Source: JBFMFH01 sp040752275 (lineage in GTDB: Bacteria; Acidobacteriota; Vicinamibacteria; Vicinamibacterales; JAKQTR01). Taken from it: 43,170 bases of DNA. This document shows, one piece after another, positions 14,580-21,661 of the stretch (positions are counted from its first letter, which is position 1; every line of letters starts with the position of its first letter). The notes under the pieces were generated by a model. The model had not been told where the DNA came from. It saw only the letters and a program-made list of their open reading frames with translations, and searched no databases. Location of the stretch: assembly GCA_040752275.1 (NCBI GenBank), contig JBFMFH010000077.1:1-43170 (forward strand). The letters are read 5' to 3'. The position numbers and the translations under genes were made by a program.

Positions 14580-15176
14580 TCAACGACGTCCGAGCATCCT
14601 CGCGATTTCGGCCTCGAGCGTCGTGCCCGGCGGCGTACGCTCGACGAATCGTCCGACCTCCTCACCATGGCGCAGGAAGACCATCGTCGGTACCCGCGTA
14701 ATGCGCCACTTTTCGGTCAGCCCCTCAGGGTCCTTCTTGCTCCTGTCCACGCCGATCATCGTCAGGCCCTTGTCCCCGATGCCGGCGGCGTCCATGATGG
14801 CGAAGTAGCGCGGTACCTCACGTTTGCTGTCAGGGCACCACGTGGCCACGATCATCAACACCGTCAGGTCTCGTGCGGCGCCCTTGATGGAGGCGGCGGC
14901 GGCGGTGTCCGGCTCGTAGGTGGTCGTGAAGAGCGGCTGCCAGGGCGGGTAGTGCTGCAGGTCGGCGCGCGTGAGAGGGCCCAGCAGCGGTGGGGGAGAG
15001 GAAGGCCTGGCCGGGGGAGGTTGCGGAGCGGACGGCGACGGTTGAGCTGGAGCTGGCGCCACCGCAGGCGGGTCGTTGCGGGCGCATGCGGCGGCCAGCG
15101 TCAGCGTTCCCAGAACGGCGGCAACGAACAGCGCAGAACCGCTGCGAACGAGATGGTGAGAAGGTGCCCGTCGCAT
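14580..15176 (-). CDS. thioredoxin-fold lipoprotein with a single active-site cysteine
   Basis: 198 residues from the ATG at 15176. The signal peptide has a lipobox-like end (LTLAAAC, C31), then a Pro/Ala-rich linker (about 38-65) and a thioredoxin-like domain (about 100-198). The redox motif reads WCPDS (C114), so the second cysteine of CxxC is replaced by serine. The cis-proline is in RVPTMVFLRHG. Family members with CxxS act as monothiol or chaperone-like proteins and not as disulfide reductases. The open frame extends upstream to 15311 without coding character. A 7-bp repeat tract (15285-15305) precedes it. Confidence 0.82.
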   Translation of the reverse strand: MRRAPSHHLVRSGSALFVAAVLGTLTLAAACARNDPPAVAPAPAQPSPSAPQPPPARPSSPPPLLGPLTRADLQHYPPWQPLFTTTYEPDTAAAASIKGAARDLTVLMIVATWCPDSKREVPRYFAIMDAAGIGDKGLTMIGVDRSKKDPEGLTEKWRITRVPTMVFLRHGEEVGRFVERTPPGTTLEAEIARMLGRR

Positions 15177-15284
15177 GGATCCGTCCTTCCGGGGGCGACG
15201 TGGGCGGAGCATACCACGGCACGCGACAGGCGACCCCTCGACTTCGCCGGGGGACTTCGCTCGGGTCAGGGAGGTAACGCCACC

Positions 15285-15305
15285 AACCCCCGAACCCCGA
15301 CTCCC
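15285..15305. repeat. short heptamer array
   Basis: Three 7-mers AACCCCC, GAACCCC and GACTCCC lie in the gap between the thioredoxin-like gene and the sigma operon's last gene. They are of the same style as the arrays at 16.7 and 17.5 kb. Confidence 0.5.
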
Positions 15306-15317
15306 GGACATCGTCTC

Positions 15318-16067
15318 CTACCGTACTCCGCCCGTCCCCGCCCTCACGATCGTCGCCTTGACCTCGAGGCTCGCCGTCCGGTTGCGGCCAGGCACGGGAT
15401 CCGATGACTGCGCAACCAGAAGTGGCTTGCCGTCTTCCAGCGTGAGCGTGAGCGACTGCGAGAAACGGGCGAACGAGGGCGGCCCGGAGGACGCTGCCGA
15501 CCTGAGGCCTTCCTGACTGGCCGCCTTCTCGTCGACCGGGTTGTACTCCACCGCCACGCGCAACCGGATGAGCGGACCCTGAATGTAGACGTCTTGCACG
15601 TCGAGGCTGAGTCCGACATCCCTGTACTGGAACGACGTCAGCGGCTGCTGCCTGGGAGCTCCCTCCCCGCCGGCCGGCGTGAAGGTCGTACTCGGGACCG
15701 GAATCGTGACTCCGGACCGGACCGACCCACGGTGACCTTCAGCCACCGTCAAGCTGATGGACTTCTTCGTCGTTGTTCCGGCTCCACCCTCGTCCGTCAA
15801 GGTGACGTCCACTCGGACATTGGCTCCCGTCAGCGGTCGAGGCTCAGGCGGCCGCGGAGCCGCCGGGGTAGCCTTCGGCGCCTGCGGCGCCGCCGGAGAC
15901 GCCGGCGGCGTGGCCGCCTGGGGCGGCGCCGGCGGCTGGGGTACCACTGGTGCCACGACGGCCTGGGACAACGAGCGCGGCGCGCCGGCGTGTTGGGCCG
16001 AGACGGCCGCCATCGGGATCGCCGACAGCAATGCTGTCAGGCCAAGAACGAGAGGTCGTATGCGCAT
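15318..16067 (-). CDS. secreted proline-rich protein, third gene of an ECF sigma operon
   Basis: 249 residues from the ATG at 16067 (ribosome site AGGAGAG). The signal peptide ends AAVSAQ; a Pro/Ala-rich linker follows (about 40-80). The C-terminal beta-rich domain contains NVRVDVTLTDEGGAGTTTKK, FQYRDVGLSLDVQDVYIQGP and FSQSLTLTLEDGKPLLVAQS. The last part resembles secretin-like C-terminal beta strands, though it lacks a full secretin domain. It follows the anti-sigma-like gene by 27 bases and is probably co-transcribed. It is a candidate periplasmic output or signal partner of the sigma system; function unknown. Confidence 0.75.
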   Translation of the reverse strand: MRIRPLVLGLTALLSAIPMAAVSAQHAGAPRSLSQAVVAPVVPQPPAPPQAATPPASPAAPQAPKATPAAPRPPEPRPLTGANVRVDVTLTDEGGAGTTTKKSISLTVAEGHRGSVRSGVTIPVPSTTFTPAGGEGAPRQQPLTSFQYRDVGLSLDVQDVYIQGPLIRLRVAVEYNPVDEKAASQEGLRSAASSGPPSFARFSQSLTLTLEDGKPLLVAQSSDPVPGRNRTASLEVKATIVRAGTGGVR

Positions 16068-16094
16068 GGTCTCTCCTGTTGACATCGTGCTCTG

Positions 16095-16763
16095 TCATCT
16101 GGCCGGGTCACGCCACGGATCGACGGGCTCGATCCGTAGTTCCGGAATGCTCAGGCTCGTGATCACCACCGGTGCGATCGAGAGCGGATCGATGGCGATC
16201 GGGTCGGGTTCCGGGATGGGCTCGATGATGACCCACGGATCGGTGTCCGTTGGATCGAATGCAGCCCGGGTAGCGGCCGGCACGTGGGCCGCCTGGATGG
16301 TACGCTGTCCTGCAGAGCGGCCGGCTCTGCCAATTGGATCGCGTCCAGAACGAGGGTCGCCACTCGCCTCGATCTCTGAACGTGCGGCGATGCTCGCCTC
16401 CGGCTGCCTCCTGCCGGAATCGGCCGCGCCCTCGGACGCCACAATCGCCACTGGCTCGGTTGCCTGCCGCGGCCGCCACACCCACACGGAGCCGGCGACA
16501 GCCAGAACGAGTACCGCGGCAACGCTCATCCACGTCCAGGCCCGGAGTCCCGTCCACCGCAAAGCGGGAGGCGACTCGATCTGCTCGATGACCCGCGTGC
16601 GCAGCCACGCCGGCCCCTCCACGCCCGTCATCTCCCGCGCGACGAGGTCAATAGCGGCCTCCAGATCGGCCGCCGTCTGGATTGAGGATTGGGGATCCGG
16701 GATTGGGACTGTCTTCCGGTCCCCGGCCCCCGGTCCCTGGTCCCCGTGCAGGTGGTCAGACAT
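16095..16763 (-). CDS. single-pass membrane anti-sigma-like protein
   Basis: 222 residues from the ATG at 16763, which overlaps the end of the sigma gene by 8 bases. There is one transmembrane helix at about 77-97 (AWTWMSVAAVLVLAVAGSVW), a cytoplasmic helical part before it (ADLEAAIDLVAREMTG) and an acidic, Pro-rich outer part after it (DPTDTDPWVIIEPIPEPDPI). No HxxxCxxC zinc motif is present. Position and topology fit an anti-sigma factor. Residues about 7-28 are encoded by two 7-bp minisatellites, so copy-number change in steps of 7 bp would shift the frame. The name is inferred from context. Confidence 0.75.
   Translation of the reverse strand: MSDHLHGDQGPGAGDRKTVPIPDPQSSIQTAADLEAAIDLVAREMTGVEGPAWLRTRVIEQIESPPALRWTGLRAWTWMSVAAVLVLAVAGSVWVWRPRQATEPVAIVASEGAADSGRRQPEASIAARSEIEASGDPRSGRDPIGRAGRSAGQRTIQAAHVPAATRAAFDPTDTDPWVIIEPIPEPDPIAIDPLSIAPVVITSLSIPELRIEPVDPWRDPAR
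16679..16706. repeat. heptamer array GGATTGR inside the anti-sigma gene
   Basis: Four 7-bp units (GGATTGA, GGATTGG, GGATCCG, GGATTGG) lie within the 5' coding part of the anti-sigma-like gene. Confidence 0.7.
16718..16745. repeat. heptamer array GGTCCCC inside the anti-sigma gene
   Basis: Four 7-bp units (GGTCCCC, GGCCCCC, GGTCCCT, GGTCCCC) lie 11 bases from the previous array. Together the two arrays encode residues of about 7-28. Confidence 0.7.
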
Positions 16764-17331
16764 GCGAGTACCCCTTGCTGGCGAGCCGCGTCTTGAGCTG
16801 GCGCCGCGCCTCGGCCACTCGCCACTTGAGTGTGCCGACCGGGATATCGAGCATGGACGCGATCTCGCCGTATCCATAGTCGCCGGCCGCGGCCAGCAGG
16901 AGCGCATCCCGGAACTTGGGCGACAGGCCGGCGATCTCCCGTCTGAGGACACGCGTCAGCTCGCGGCCAATGAGCGCATCTTCCTGGGTGTGGGTCGCGT
17001 CGGGCACCTGCCACTCGAGGTCATCCCTGGGCGGGACGAACCGCCGGAGGAGCGCCCGCACGTTCCTGCGTTTGGTCAGGGCCTTTCGCCAGGTGATCGA
17101 CAGCAGCCAGGTCTTGAAGCTGGCGTCTTGTCGAAAACCCGCGAGGTGCCGGTGGGCTGCCACGAACGACTCCTGTGCCACTTCTTCGGCGTCTGCCTTC
17201 GATCCGAGGGCGGCCACAGCCGCCCGGAAGACCGCCGACCGGTGCCGGTCGACCAGCGCCCCGAACGCGGCGGAGTCGCCCCGCCGGGCTCGGTCGACCA
17301 ACTCCAGATCGCTCACACCTTCAGTAGACAC
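16756..17331 (-). CDS. ECF RNA polymerase sigma factor
   Basis: 191 residues from the GTG at 17331. The frame extends to 17400 but that part reads through a 7-bp repeat tract. Region 2 is clear: LELVDRARRGDSAAFGALVD, then ADAEEVAQESFVAAHRHLAG and FKTWLLSITWRKALTKRR. Region 4 follows with LSPKFRDALLLAAAGDYGYG and EIASMLDIPVGTLKWRVAEA. It directs RNA polymerase to stress- or envelope-responsive promoters. It is the first gene of a three-gene operon with the overlapping anti-sigma-like gene and the secreted protein at 15318-16067. The start choice is uncertain because neither candidate has a good Shine-Dalgarno. Confidence 0.9.
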   Translation of the reverse strand: MSTEGVSDLELVDRARRGDSAAFGALVDRHRSAVFRAAVAALGSKADAEEVAQESFVAAHRHLAGFRQDASFKTWLLSITWRKALTKRRNVRALLRRFVPPRDDLEWQVPDATHTQEDALIGRELTRVLRREIAGLSPKFRDALLLAAAGDYGYGEIASMLDIPVGTLKWRVAEARRQLKTRLASKGYSHV

Positions 17332-17369
17332 GGGTCGTTGTCGGATGGTTGGGACATTATCGGCCAACA

Positions 17370-17390
17370 GGGACCTGGGACCGGGGACCG
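17370..17390. repeat. heptamer array GGGACCG upstream of the sigma gene
   Basis: Three 7-bp units (GGGACCT, GGGACCG, GGGACCG) lie about 40 bases upstream of the preferred sigma start, within the probable promoter or leader. Confidence 0.65.
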
Positions 17391-17485
17391 GGTGCCGCAC
17401 GGCACAGATGCGTTTCCTGGGTTGGTGCGTGGGCTCAGTCGCTTGTGCCGGGACTTGTGCCTTGCGCGAGGAGAAGTCGGAGGGC

Positions 17486-17569
17486 CTCCTGGCTCCCGAC
17501 TCCTGGCTCCTGACTCCCGACTCCTGACTCCTGACTCCTGACTCCCGACTCCTGACTCCCGACTCCTGA
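17486..17569. repeat. heptamer minisatellite GACTCCY (about 12 units)
   Basis: About twelve tandem 7-bp units of GACTCCT, GACTCCC and GGCTCCT type fill the gap between the sigma gene and the stop of the HGV-repeat gene. They end directly at that stop codon (17570-17572). No coding potential is apparent. Confidence 0.85.
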
Positions 17570-18991
17570 CTACCGTCCTTCCCGGACGATGCCGCTTTGG
17601 CGGAGCTTGATCAGCTCCTCTGGCGACAAGTTCTTGAATCCACGTTCGATGGCGCGCTTGATGAACGACGGGGTGACGCCATGGTCCCGCAGGCGCACCA
17701 GCGACTCGGCCGGCAGGCTCTTGTAGCCCAGCGCTGCCAGCTCCTTGACGAGGTCCGCATCGACGCCGTGATCGCGCAATCGTACGAGCGTCTCAGCCGG
17801 CAGTCCCGAATAGCCCACGTCGGCGAAACTCCGCACGTAGCGAGCGCTGATGCCGCGGCTGCGCAGGCGGACGAGCTCGTCCACCGACAGTCCCTTGTAG
17901 CCGAGCTCGGCGAGCTCCCGGATGAGGGACGGCGTGACGCCGTGATCGCGCAATCGGCGCAGGTCGTCCAGCTTGGGCAGCGCGTAGCCGAGCTGCTTCA
18001 GCTCGCGGGTGAATTCGGGCGTGACCCCGTGATCCCGTGCGCGAATGACCTCCTCGATGGGCACCGAGGTGTAACCGGCTTCCCGCAGCGCATCGACGAA
18101 CGCCTTGGACACCCCGTGATCCCTGGCCCGAACGAGTTCCTCCAGGGTCAGACCCTTGTACCCCGCGGCCTGCAGTCCCCCGATGTAATCGGCGGTCACT
18201 CCATGGTCCCTCGCCCGGATCACCTCCTCGAGGGGGCGGCCCTTGTATCCGGCCGACTGAAGGGCGGCCAGGTAGTCCCTGTTGACACCGTGATCGCGGG
18301 CACGAATGACCTCTTCGATCTGGAGCCTTCCGTAGCCGAACGCCTGCAGGTCGGCGATGTACTCCTTCGTCACCCCATGGTCGCGGGCTCGAATCACCTC
18401 ATCTGCGCCGAGCCCTGTATAGCCGAGAGCCTGGAGCTCCCTGATGTAGGCCGTGTCAGCGCCGTGCGTCCGCATCCGGATCAACGTGTCGAGCGGCAGC
18501 CCGGTGTACCCGAGGCCCTTCAACTCGGCCACGAACCGGGGGCCCACGTCGAAGGCGGCGAGCCGGAACATCTCCCACGCCGAGCTGTCCACGATGGCAT
18601 AGCCGAGCTGCCTCATGTCGCCGACATACGCGGGGCGTGGGACGAACGTGAAGAGGCCCGCGCCGCGGCCGTTGCGAATGCTGCCCCGAAACTGGAACAC
18701 GCCCGCATCACGGCTCACGTCGAAGCGGACGTTGTCAGCGGTCAGCGCTTCCCCGGCCCCGAGGCCCGCGAGCTCGCTGCGCGTGAAGGTGCGCCCGAAA
18801 CTCCAGTCGCCGCCCCGGCCCTTCGCACCGGGCTGCTCCTCCCGGGCCACGTGGAGCTGGACGTACACACTCTGGCCCCGCATCCTCGCCGTCCATTCGC
18901 CCTCCACATCGCCCGGTCCCGTCTGGGCGGTGACGGGCGCCGAGAGGGCCAGGCCCAGCACTGCGAGGGCGACCATGGTGTCCTTTGACAT
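17570..18991 (-). CDS. secreted HGV-repeat protein (eleven 29-residue repeats)
   Basis: 473 residues. Signal peptide 1-22 (VALAVLGLALSAPVTAQ). Residues about 25-135 form a non-repeated, probably beta, domain (DVEGEWTARMRGQSVYVQLH). From about 150 to the end there are eleven tandem 29-residue repeats of the form --YI--L-A-GY-GL--EEVIRARDHGVT, each predicted to be a helical hairpin; they read as a solenoid. Similar HGVTPE-type repeats are known in proteins of Acidobacteriota and Gemmatimonadota, often behind M56/BlaR1-type membrane peptidases; here no peptidase is attached. The gene is divergent from a second ECF sigma operon at 19.1 kb and may belong to its regulon. Likely periplasmic, function unknown. 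Confidence 0.88.
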   Translation of the reverse strand: MSKDTMVALAVLGLALSAPVTAQTGPGDVEGEWTARMRGQSVYVQLHVAREEQPGAKGRGGDWSFGRTFTRSELAGLGAGEALTADNVRFDVSRDAGVFQFRGSIRNGRGAGLFTFVPRPAYVGDMRQLGYAIVDSSAWEMFRLAAFDVGPRFVAELKGLGYTGLPLDTLIRMRTHGADTAYIRELQALGYTGLGADEVIRARDHGVTKEYIADLQAFGYGRLQIEEVIRARDHGVNRDYLAALQSAGYKGRPLEEVIRARDHGVTADYIGGLQAAGYKGLTLEELVRARDHGVSKAFVDALREAGYTSVPIEEVIRARDHGVTPEFTRELKQLGYALPKLDDLRRLRDHGVTPSLIRELAELGYKGLSVDELVRLRSRGISARYVRSFADVGYSGLPAETLVRLRDHGVDADLVKELAALGYKSLPAESLVRLRDHGVTPSFIKRAIERGFKNLSPEELIKLRQSGIVREGR

Positions 18992-19030
18992 GATTCCGCC
19001 GCCTTTCCGTCAGAATACATCTGCTACCGG

Positions 19031-19095
19031 TTAGATGGCCGGCCGGGCGCAGAAGGTTGGACCTTCCAACCCAACGCGCGCCTCTCGGCATCTAA
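19031..19095. promoter_or_regulatory. inverted repeats in the divergent promoter region
   Basis: Between the divergent HGV-repeat and sigma genes, TTAGATG (19031-19037) and CATCTAA (19089-19095) are inverted copies. They enclose a compact palindrome GAAGGT-TGG-ACCTTC (19052-19066). These are possible operator sites for the divergent promoters. Confidence 0.35.
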
Positions 19096-19150
19096 TCCAG
19101 GTGGGTGGACGTGCGCCGGCGCGTCCGGGGCACCGGCGAGCGAGGCGAGC

Positions 19151-19753
19151 CTGACCGACCAACATCATGCGATTGGAGCTTCGGATGAGCTGACCCTGGT
19201 CGCGAAGGCACGCGGCGGCGACGGGGCGGCCTTCGAGTCCCTCTACCGTCTCAACGTGGCACGCATCCATGGGCTGGTCCGGCGCATGGCGAATATCGCG
19301 GAGGTCGATGACCTCACGCAGGACGTGTTTGTCCGGGCTTGGGAGAAGCTCCACACGTTTCGGGGTGCCGCGAGCTTCAGAACATGGCTGCACCGTGTCG
19401 CCGTCAACGTCATTGTCGAGCGTCACCGTGTCGCGTTCCGCGTGGCGGGCCGGTTCATCTCCGATGACGCGGCGCTGGAACGGGCGGCGGTCCGGGACGG
19501 CGACGGCGACTTCGCCATCGACTTCGACGCCGCCGTCAGCCAGCTCCCGCCCGGAGCCAGGCAGGTCTTCGTCCTGCATGACGTCGAGGGCTACCAGCAC
19601 GAGGAGATCGGGAAGCTCATGGGGATCACCAGCGGCACGTCGAAAGGACAGCTCCACCGGGCTCGCATGATCCTCCGGCGCTGCCTGGCCGCCGGAACGC
19701 GTGGGGCGCCGGGGCTGCCCGCACGGGCGGCGAGTGGCGGACGTGACACATGA
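19151..19753 (+). CDS. ECF RNA polymerase sigma factor, unusual start
   Basis: The first standard start is GTG at 19256 (165 residues), but the frame upstream is clearly sigma region 2.1 (DELTLVAKARGGDGAAFESL). No ATG, GTG or TTG precedes it, so I propose a CTG start at 19151 with GAGGCGAG just before it, giving 200 residues. Region 2 continues with VDDLTQDVFVRAWEKLHTFR and SFRTWLHRVAVNVIVERHR; region 4 has LPPGARQVFVLHDVEGYQHE and EIGKLMGITSGTSKGQLHRA. It heads an operon with the zinc anti-sigma gene (overlapping by 4 bases) and a DUF4097 protein. Confidence 0.88.
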   Translation: MTDQHHAIGASDELTLVAKARGGDGAAFESLYRLNVARIHGLVRRMANIAEVDDLTQDVFVRAWEKLHTFRGAASFRTWLHRVAVNVIVERHRVAFRVAGRFISDDAALERAAVRDGDGDFAIDFDAAVSQLPPGARQVFVLHDVEGYQHEEIGKLMGITSGTSKGQLHRARMILRRCLAAGTRGAPGLPARAASGGRDT

Positions 19754-20433
19754 TGACGCGCGAGAGACAGGACCCGTGGACCGGCCGTCTGTCCGAGTAC
19801 CTGGACGATGAACTGAGTGCGCTCGAGCGGCGCCGGCTCGACCGTCACCTTGCGGCGTGCACTGAGTGTCGAGCAACACTGGAGGCCCTTCGGGAGATCG
19901 CCCGGAAGGCGCCCCACCTGGCGGTGGACACCGAGCCGGCACGCGATCTGTGGCCGGGCATCGCGGCGCGGCTGACCGCCCGCCGCGCTCCCTGGTGGCG
20001 GCGCGTCCTGCGCCCGCCCGCGCTGTCGCCCGGCCGTCTCGCGTATGCGGCCACCGCGATCCTCGCCATCGTCGCGATCGGAGCCATCGTGTTGTGGGTA
20101 CGGTCGACCCAGGGCACCTCGGACGTCACGCGCCAGGCGGCTGGACCGGCTGGGGCACCGGCTGCTCCGCCGGTGCCGGCGGGCCGAGCCTATGACGACG
20201 AGGTCGCGAACCTCCGGCGAATCGTGAGCCGTACGCTCACCGCGGATCCGTCCGTGATCGCCGTGCTCGATCGGAACCTCGACTCGCTGGATGTCGCAAT
20301 TGCCGACTACCAGGACGCGCTGGCTCGGAATCCCGGCGACCAGCGGCTGCGGCAGCGCCTGGCTGCGGCGCGGGAGCGCAAGCTCGCCATGCTGCAGCGG
20401 ATCGCGACCCTGGCGGAGAGCGGAGCGAACTGA
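19750..20433 (+). CDS. zinc-finger anti-sigma factor (zf-HC2 type)
   Basis: 227 residues. The N-terminal ZAS/zf-HC2 motif is present as H33-x3-C37-x2-C40 (RHLAACTECRATLE), which binds zinc and the sigma factor. One transmembrane helix lies at about 98-118 (YAATAILAIVAIGAIVLWV). The outer part has an Ala/Pro-rich linker and a helical C-terminus (VANLRRIVSRTLTADPSVIA; DSLDVAIADYQDALARNPGD). The ATG overlaps the sigma stop, which indicates coupled translation. It should hold the cognate sigma at the membrane until an envelope signal arrives. Confidence 0.9.
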   Translation: MMTRERQDPWTGRLSEYLDDELSALERRRLDRHLAACTECRATLEALREIARKAPHLAVDTEPARDLWPGIAARLTARRAPWWRRVLRPPALSPGRLAYAATAILAIVAIGAIVLWVRSTQGTSDVTRQAAGPAGAPAAPPVPAGRAYDDEVANLRRIVSRTLTADPSVIAVLDRNLDSLDVAIADYQDALARNPGDQRLRQRLAAARERKLAMLQRIATLAESGAN

Positions 20434-20444
20434 GCAACGGGAGA

Positions 20445-21320
20445 ATGCGCGTGGCCACCATTCGCTGCGGCCTGGTCGTGCTCGTCATGGTGCTCGCCGT
20501 GCCGTCGAGCGGCCGGGCAACGGAGTTCGACCGCACGCTGCCGGCCGCCCCCGGCATGCGACTCGACGTGCGCCTGTACGGAGGCGAGGTCGTTGTACGA
20601 GCCTGGGACCAGGATGCGGTCCGGGTGCGCGCGATCCACTTCCCGACCGACGTGATCGAGTGCACCGCAATCGGCACGGAGATCCGGGTCCGGGCGCGCA
20701 CAACGGCGGGCTCTCTGCACGGCATCGATCTCGACATCGACGTTCCAGCCTGGATGGCGATCGGCATCGTTGGGCCCTATGTTGATGTGGCCGCGAACGG
20801 CACCCAATCGGGGGTCACGATTGAAACCATCCGGGGCGACATCCGAGTGGGCGGCGGGAACGGGACCATCCTGCTCTCGTCGATGGAAGGACAGATCGCG
20901 CTGGAGAACGCCCGAGGGACCGCGCGGCTTCGGGCGGCGAACAACGGGGTCAGGGTGTCCGGCTTCGCCGGCGACCTGCAGGCGGAGACCGTCGACGGCA
21001 GCGTACGGCTGCGGGGTGTCGTGGCCTCCAGGGTCGAGGTCAGCACGATGACCGGTGACATCCTGTGGGAAGGGCCGCTGGCCGAGGACGGACGCTCCCA
21101 GCTGATCTCCCACTCGGGCGACATCGATGTGACGCTGCCACCCTCCGCCAGTGCGACCATTGCCGTTCACGGCCTGGACGGCAATCTGAGATGCCAGTTC
21201 GCGGCGCCCGCGGGCAGGGGAGCTGACGGCGGCCGTCTGCTCGTTCTTGGCTCGGGCCGGTCGCGGCTCGACCTCGAGAGCTTCAACGGCATCATCAGCA
21301 TTCGGCAATCGGTCCGGTAA
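20445..21320 (+). CDS. secreted DUF4097-like beta-helix protein
   Basis: 291 residues. Signal peptide 1-25 (GLVVLVMVLAVPSSGRA). The mature protein is a series of short beta strands typical of the DUF4097 / putative adhesin family: VRLYGGEVVVRAWDQDAVRV, IETIRGDIRVGGGNGTILLS, DLQAETVDGSVRLRG, VSTMTGDILWEGPL, then ISHSGDIDVTLPPSASATI. It is 11 bases behind the anti-sigma gene and probably co-transcribed, a pairing common in Acidobacteriota. Likely periplasmic or surface located; molecular function unknown. Confidence 0.85.
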   Translation: MRVATIRCGLVVLVMVLAVPSSGRATEFDRTLPAAPGMRLDVRLYGGEVVVRAWDQDAVRVRAIHFPTDVIECTAIGTEIRVRARTTAGSLHGIDLDIDVPAWMAIGIVGPYVDVAANGTQSGVTIETIRGDIRVGGGNGTILLSSMEGQIALENARGTARLRAANNGVRVSGFAGDLQAETVDGSVRLRGVVASRVEVSTMTGDILWEGPLAEDGRSQLISHSGDIDVTLPPSASATIAVHGLDGNLRCQFAAPAGRGADGGRLLVLGSGRSRLDLESFNGIISIRQSVR

Positions 21321-21468
21321 GCCAGCCAGCCGGCACGTCCCCCGCTGTCCGTCCCGGCCCGTTCGGGCTGCGCTCGCGCTATGGGCTCCGGCCCGCCCCA
21401 TCCACTTCTGTCTTCTGACTCCTGTCCGCGTCGTGCCCGTGGCCTACCGCCCATCGCCTGGATGCTGG

Positions 21469-21474
21469 TACACT
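21469..21474 (+). promoter_or_regulatory. candidate -10 box for the SRP RNA gene
   Basis: TGGTACACT contains a TGn extended -10 motif with TACACT at 21469-21474. Transcription would start near 21481, shortly upstream of the SRP RNA helix. Confidence 0.35.
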
Positions 21475-21508
21475 GTTCCGTCAGGCCGCGCGACGCTCGC
21501 GCGTGCCT

Positions 21509-21638
21509 CGCGGATCGCACTGCGGCCCGGACCCTGTGCAATCTGTAGACTGTGAACCGTGTCAGGGCCGGAAGGCAGCAGCACTCAGCAGACCCTGCGA
21601 TGTGCCGCAGGACAACCCGGGCCGCAGTGGGATCCGCG
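21509..21638 (+). ncRNA. ffs: signal recognition particle RNA (bacterial small type)
   Basis: The universal SRP domain IV is present: TCAGGGCCGGAAGGCAGCAG with the GGAA tetraloop, then CTCAGCAGACCCTG on the return strand. A long closing helix is visible from CGCGGATC at 21509-21516 and CACTGCGGCCCGG at 21518-21530, pairing with CCGGGCCGCAGTG at 21617-21629 and GATCCGCG at 21631-21638. Total about 130 bases. The RNA binds Ffh and targets ribosomes making membrane proteins. It lies just upstream of dnaX, as in several other phyla. The exact 5' and 3' ends are inferred from pairing. Confidence 0.92.
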
Positions 21639-21661
21639 AACGGTATTCTGTCTTCTGATCG

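Noticed and set aside
17486..17569. Possible CRISPR-like array
   Set aside because: The units are 7 bp and contiguous without spacers; it is a minisatellite.
17570..18991. 87-bp DNA period as a CRISPR or intergenic repeat
   Set aside because: The period encodes 29-residue protein repeats in one open frame with a signal peptide.
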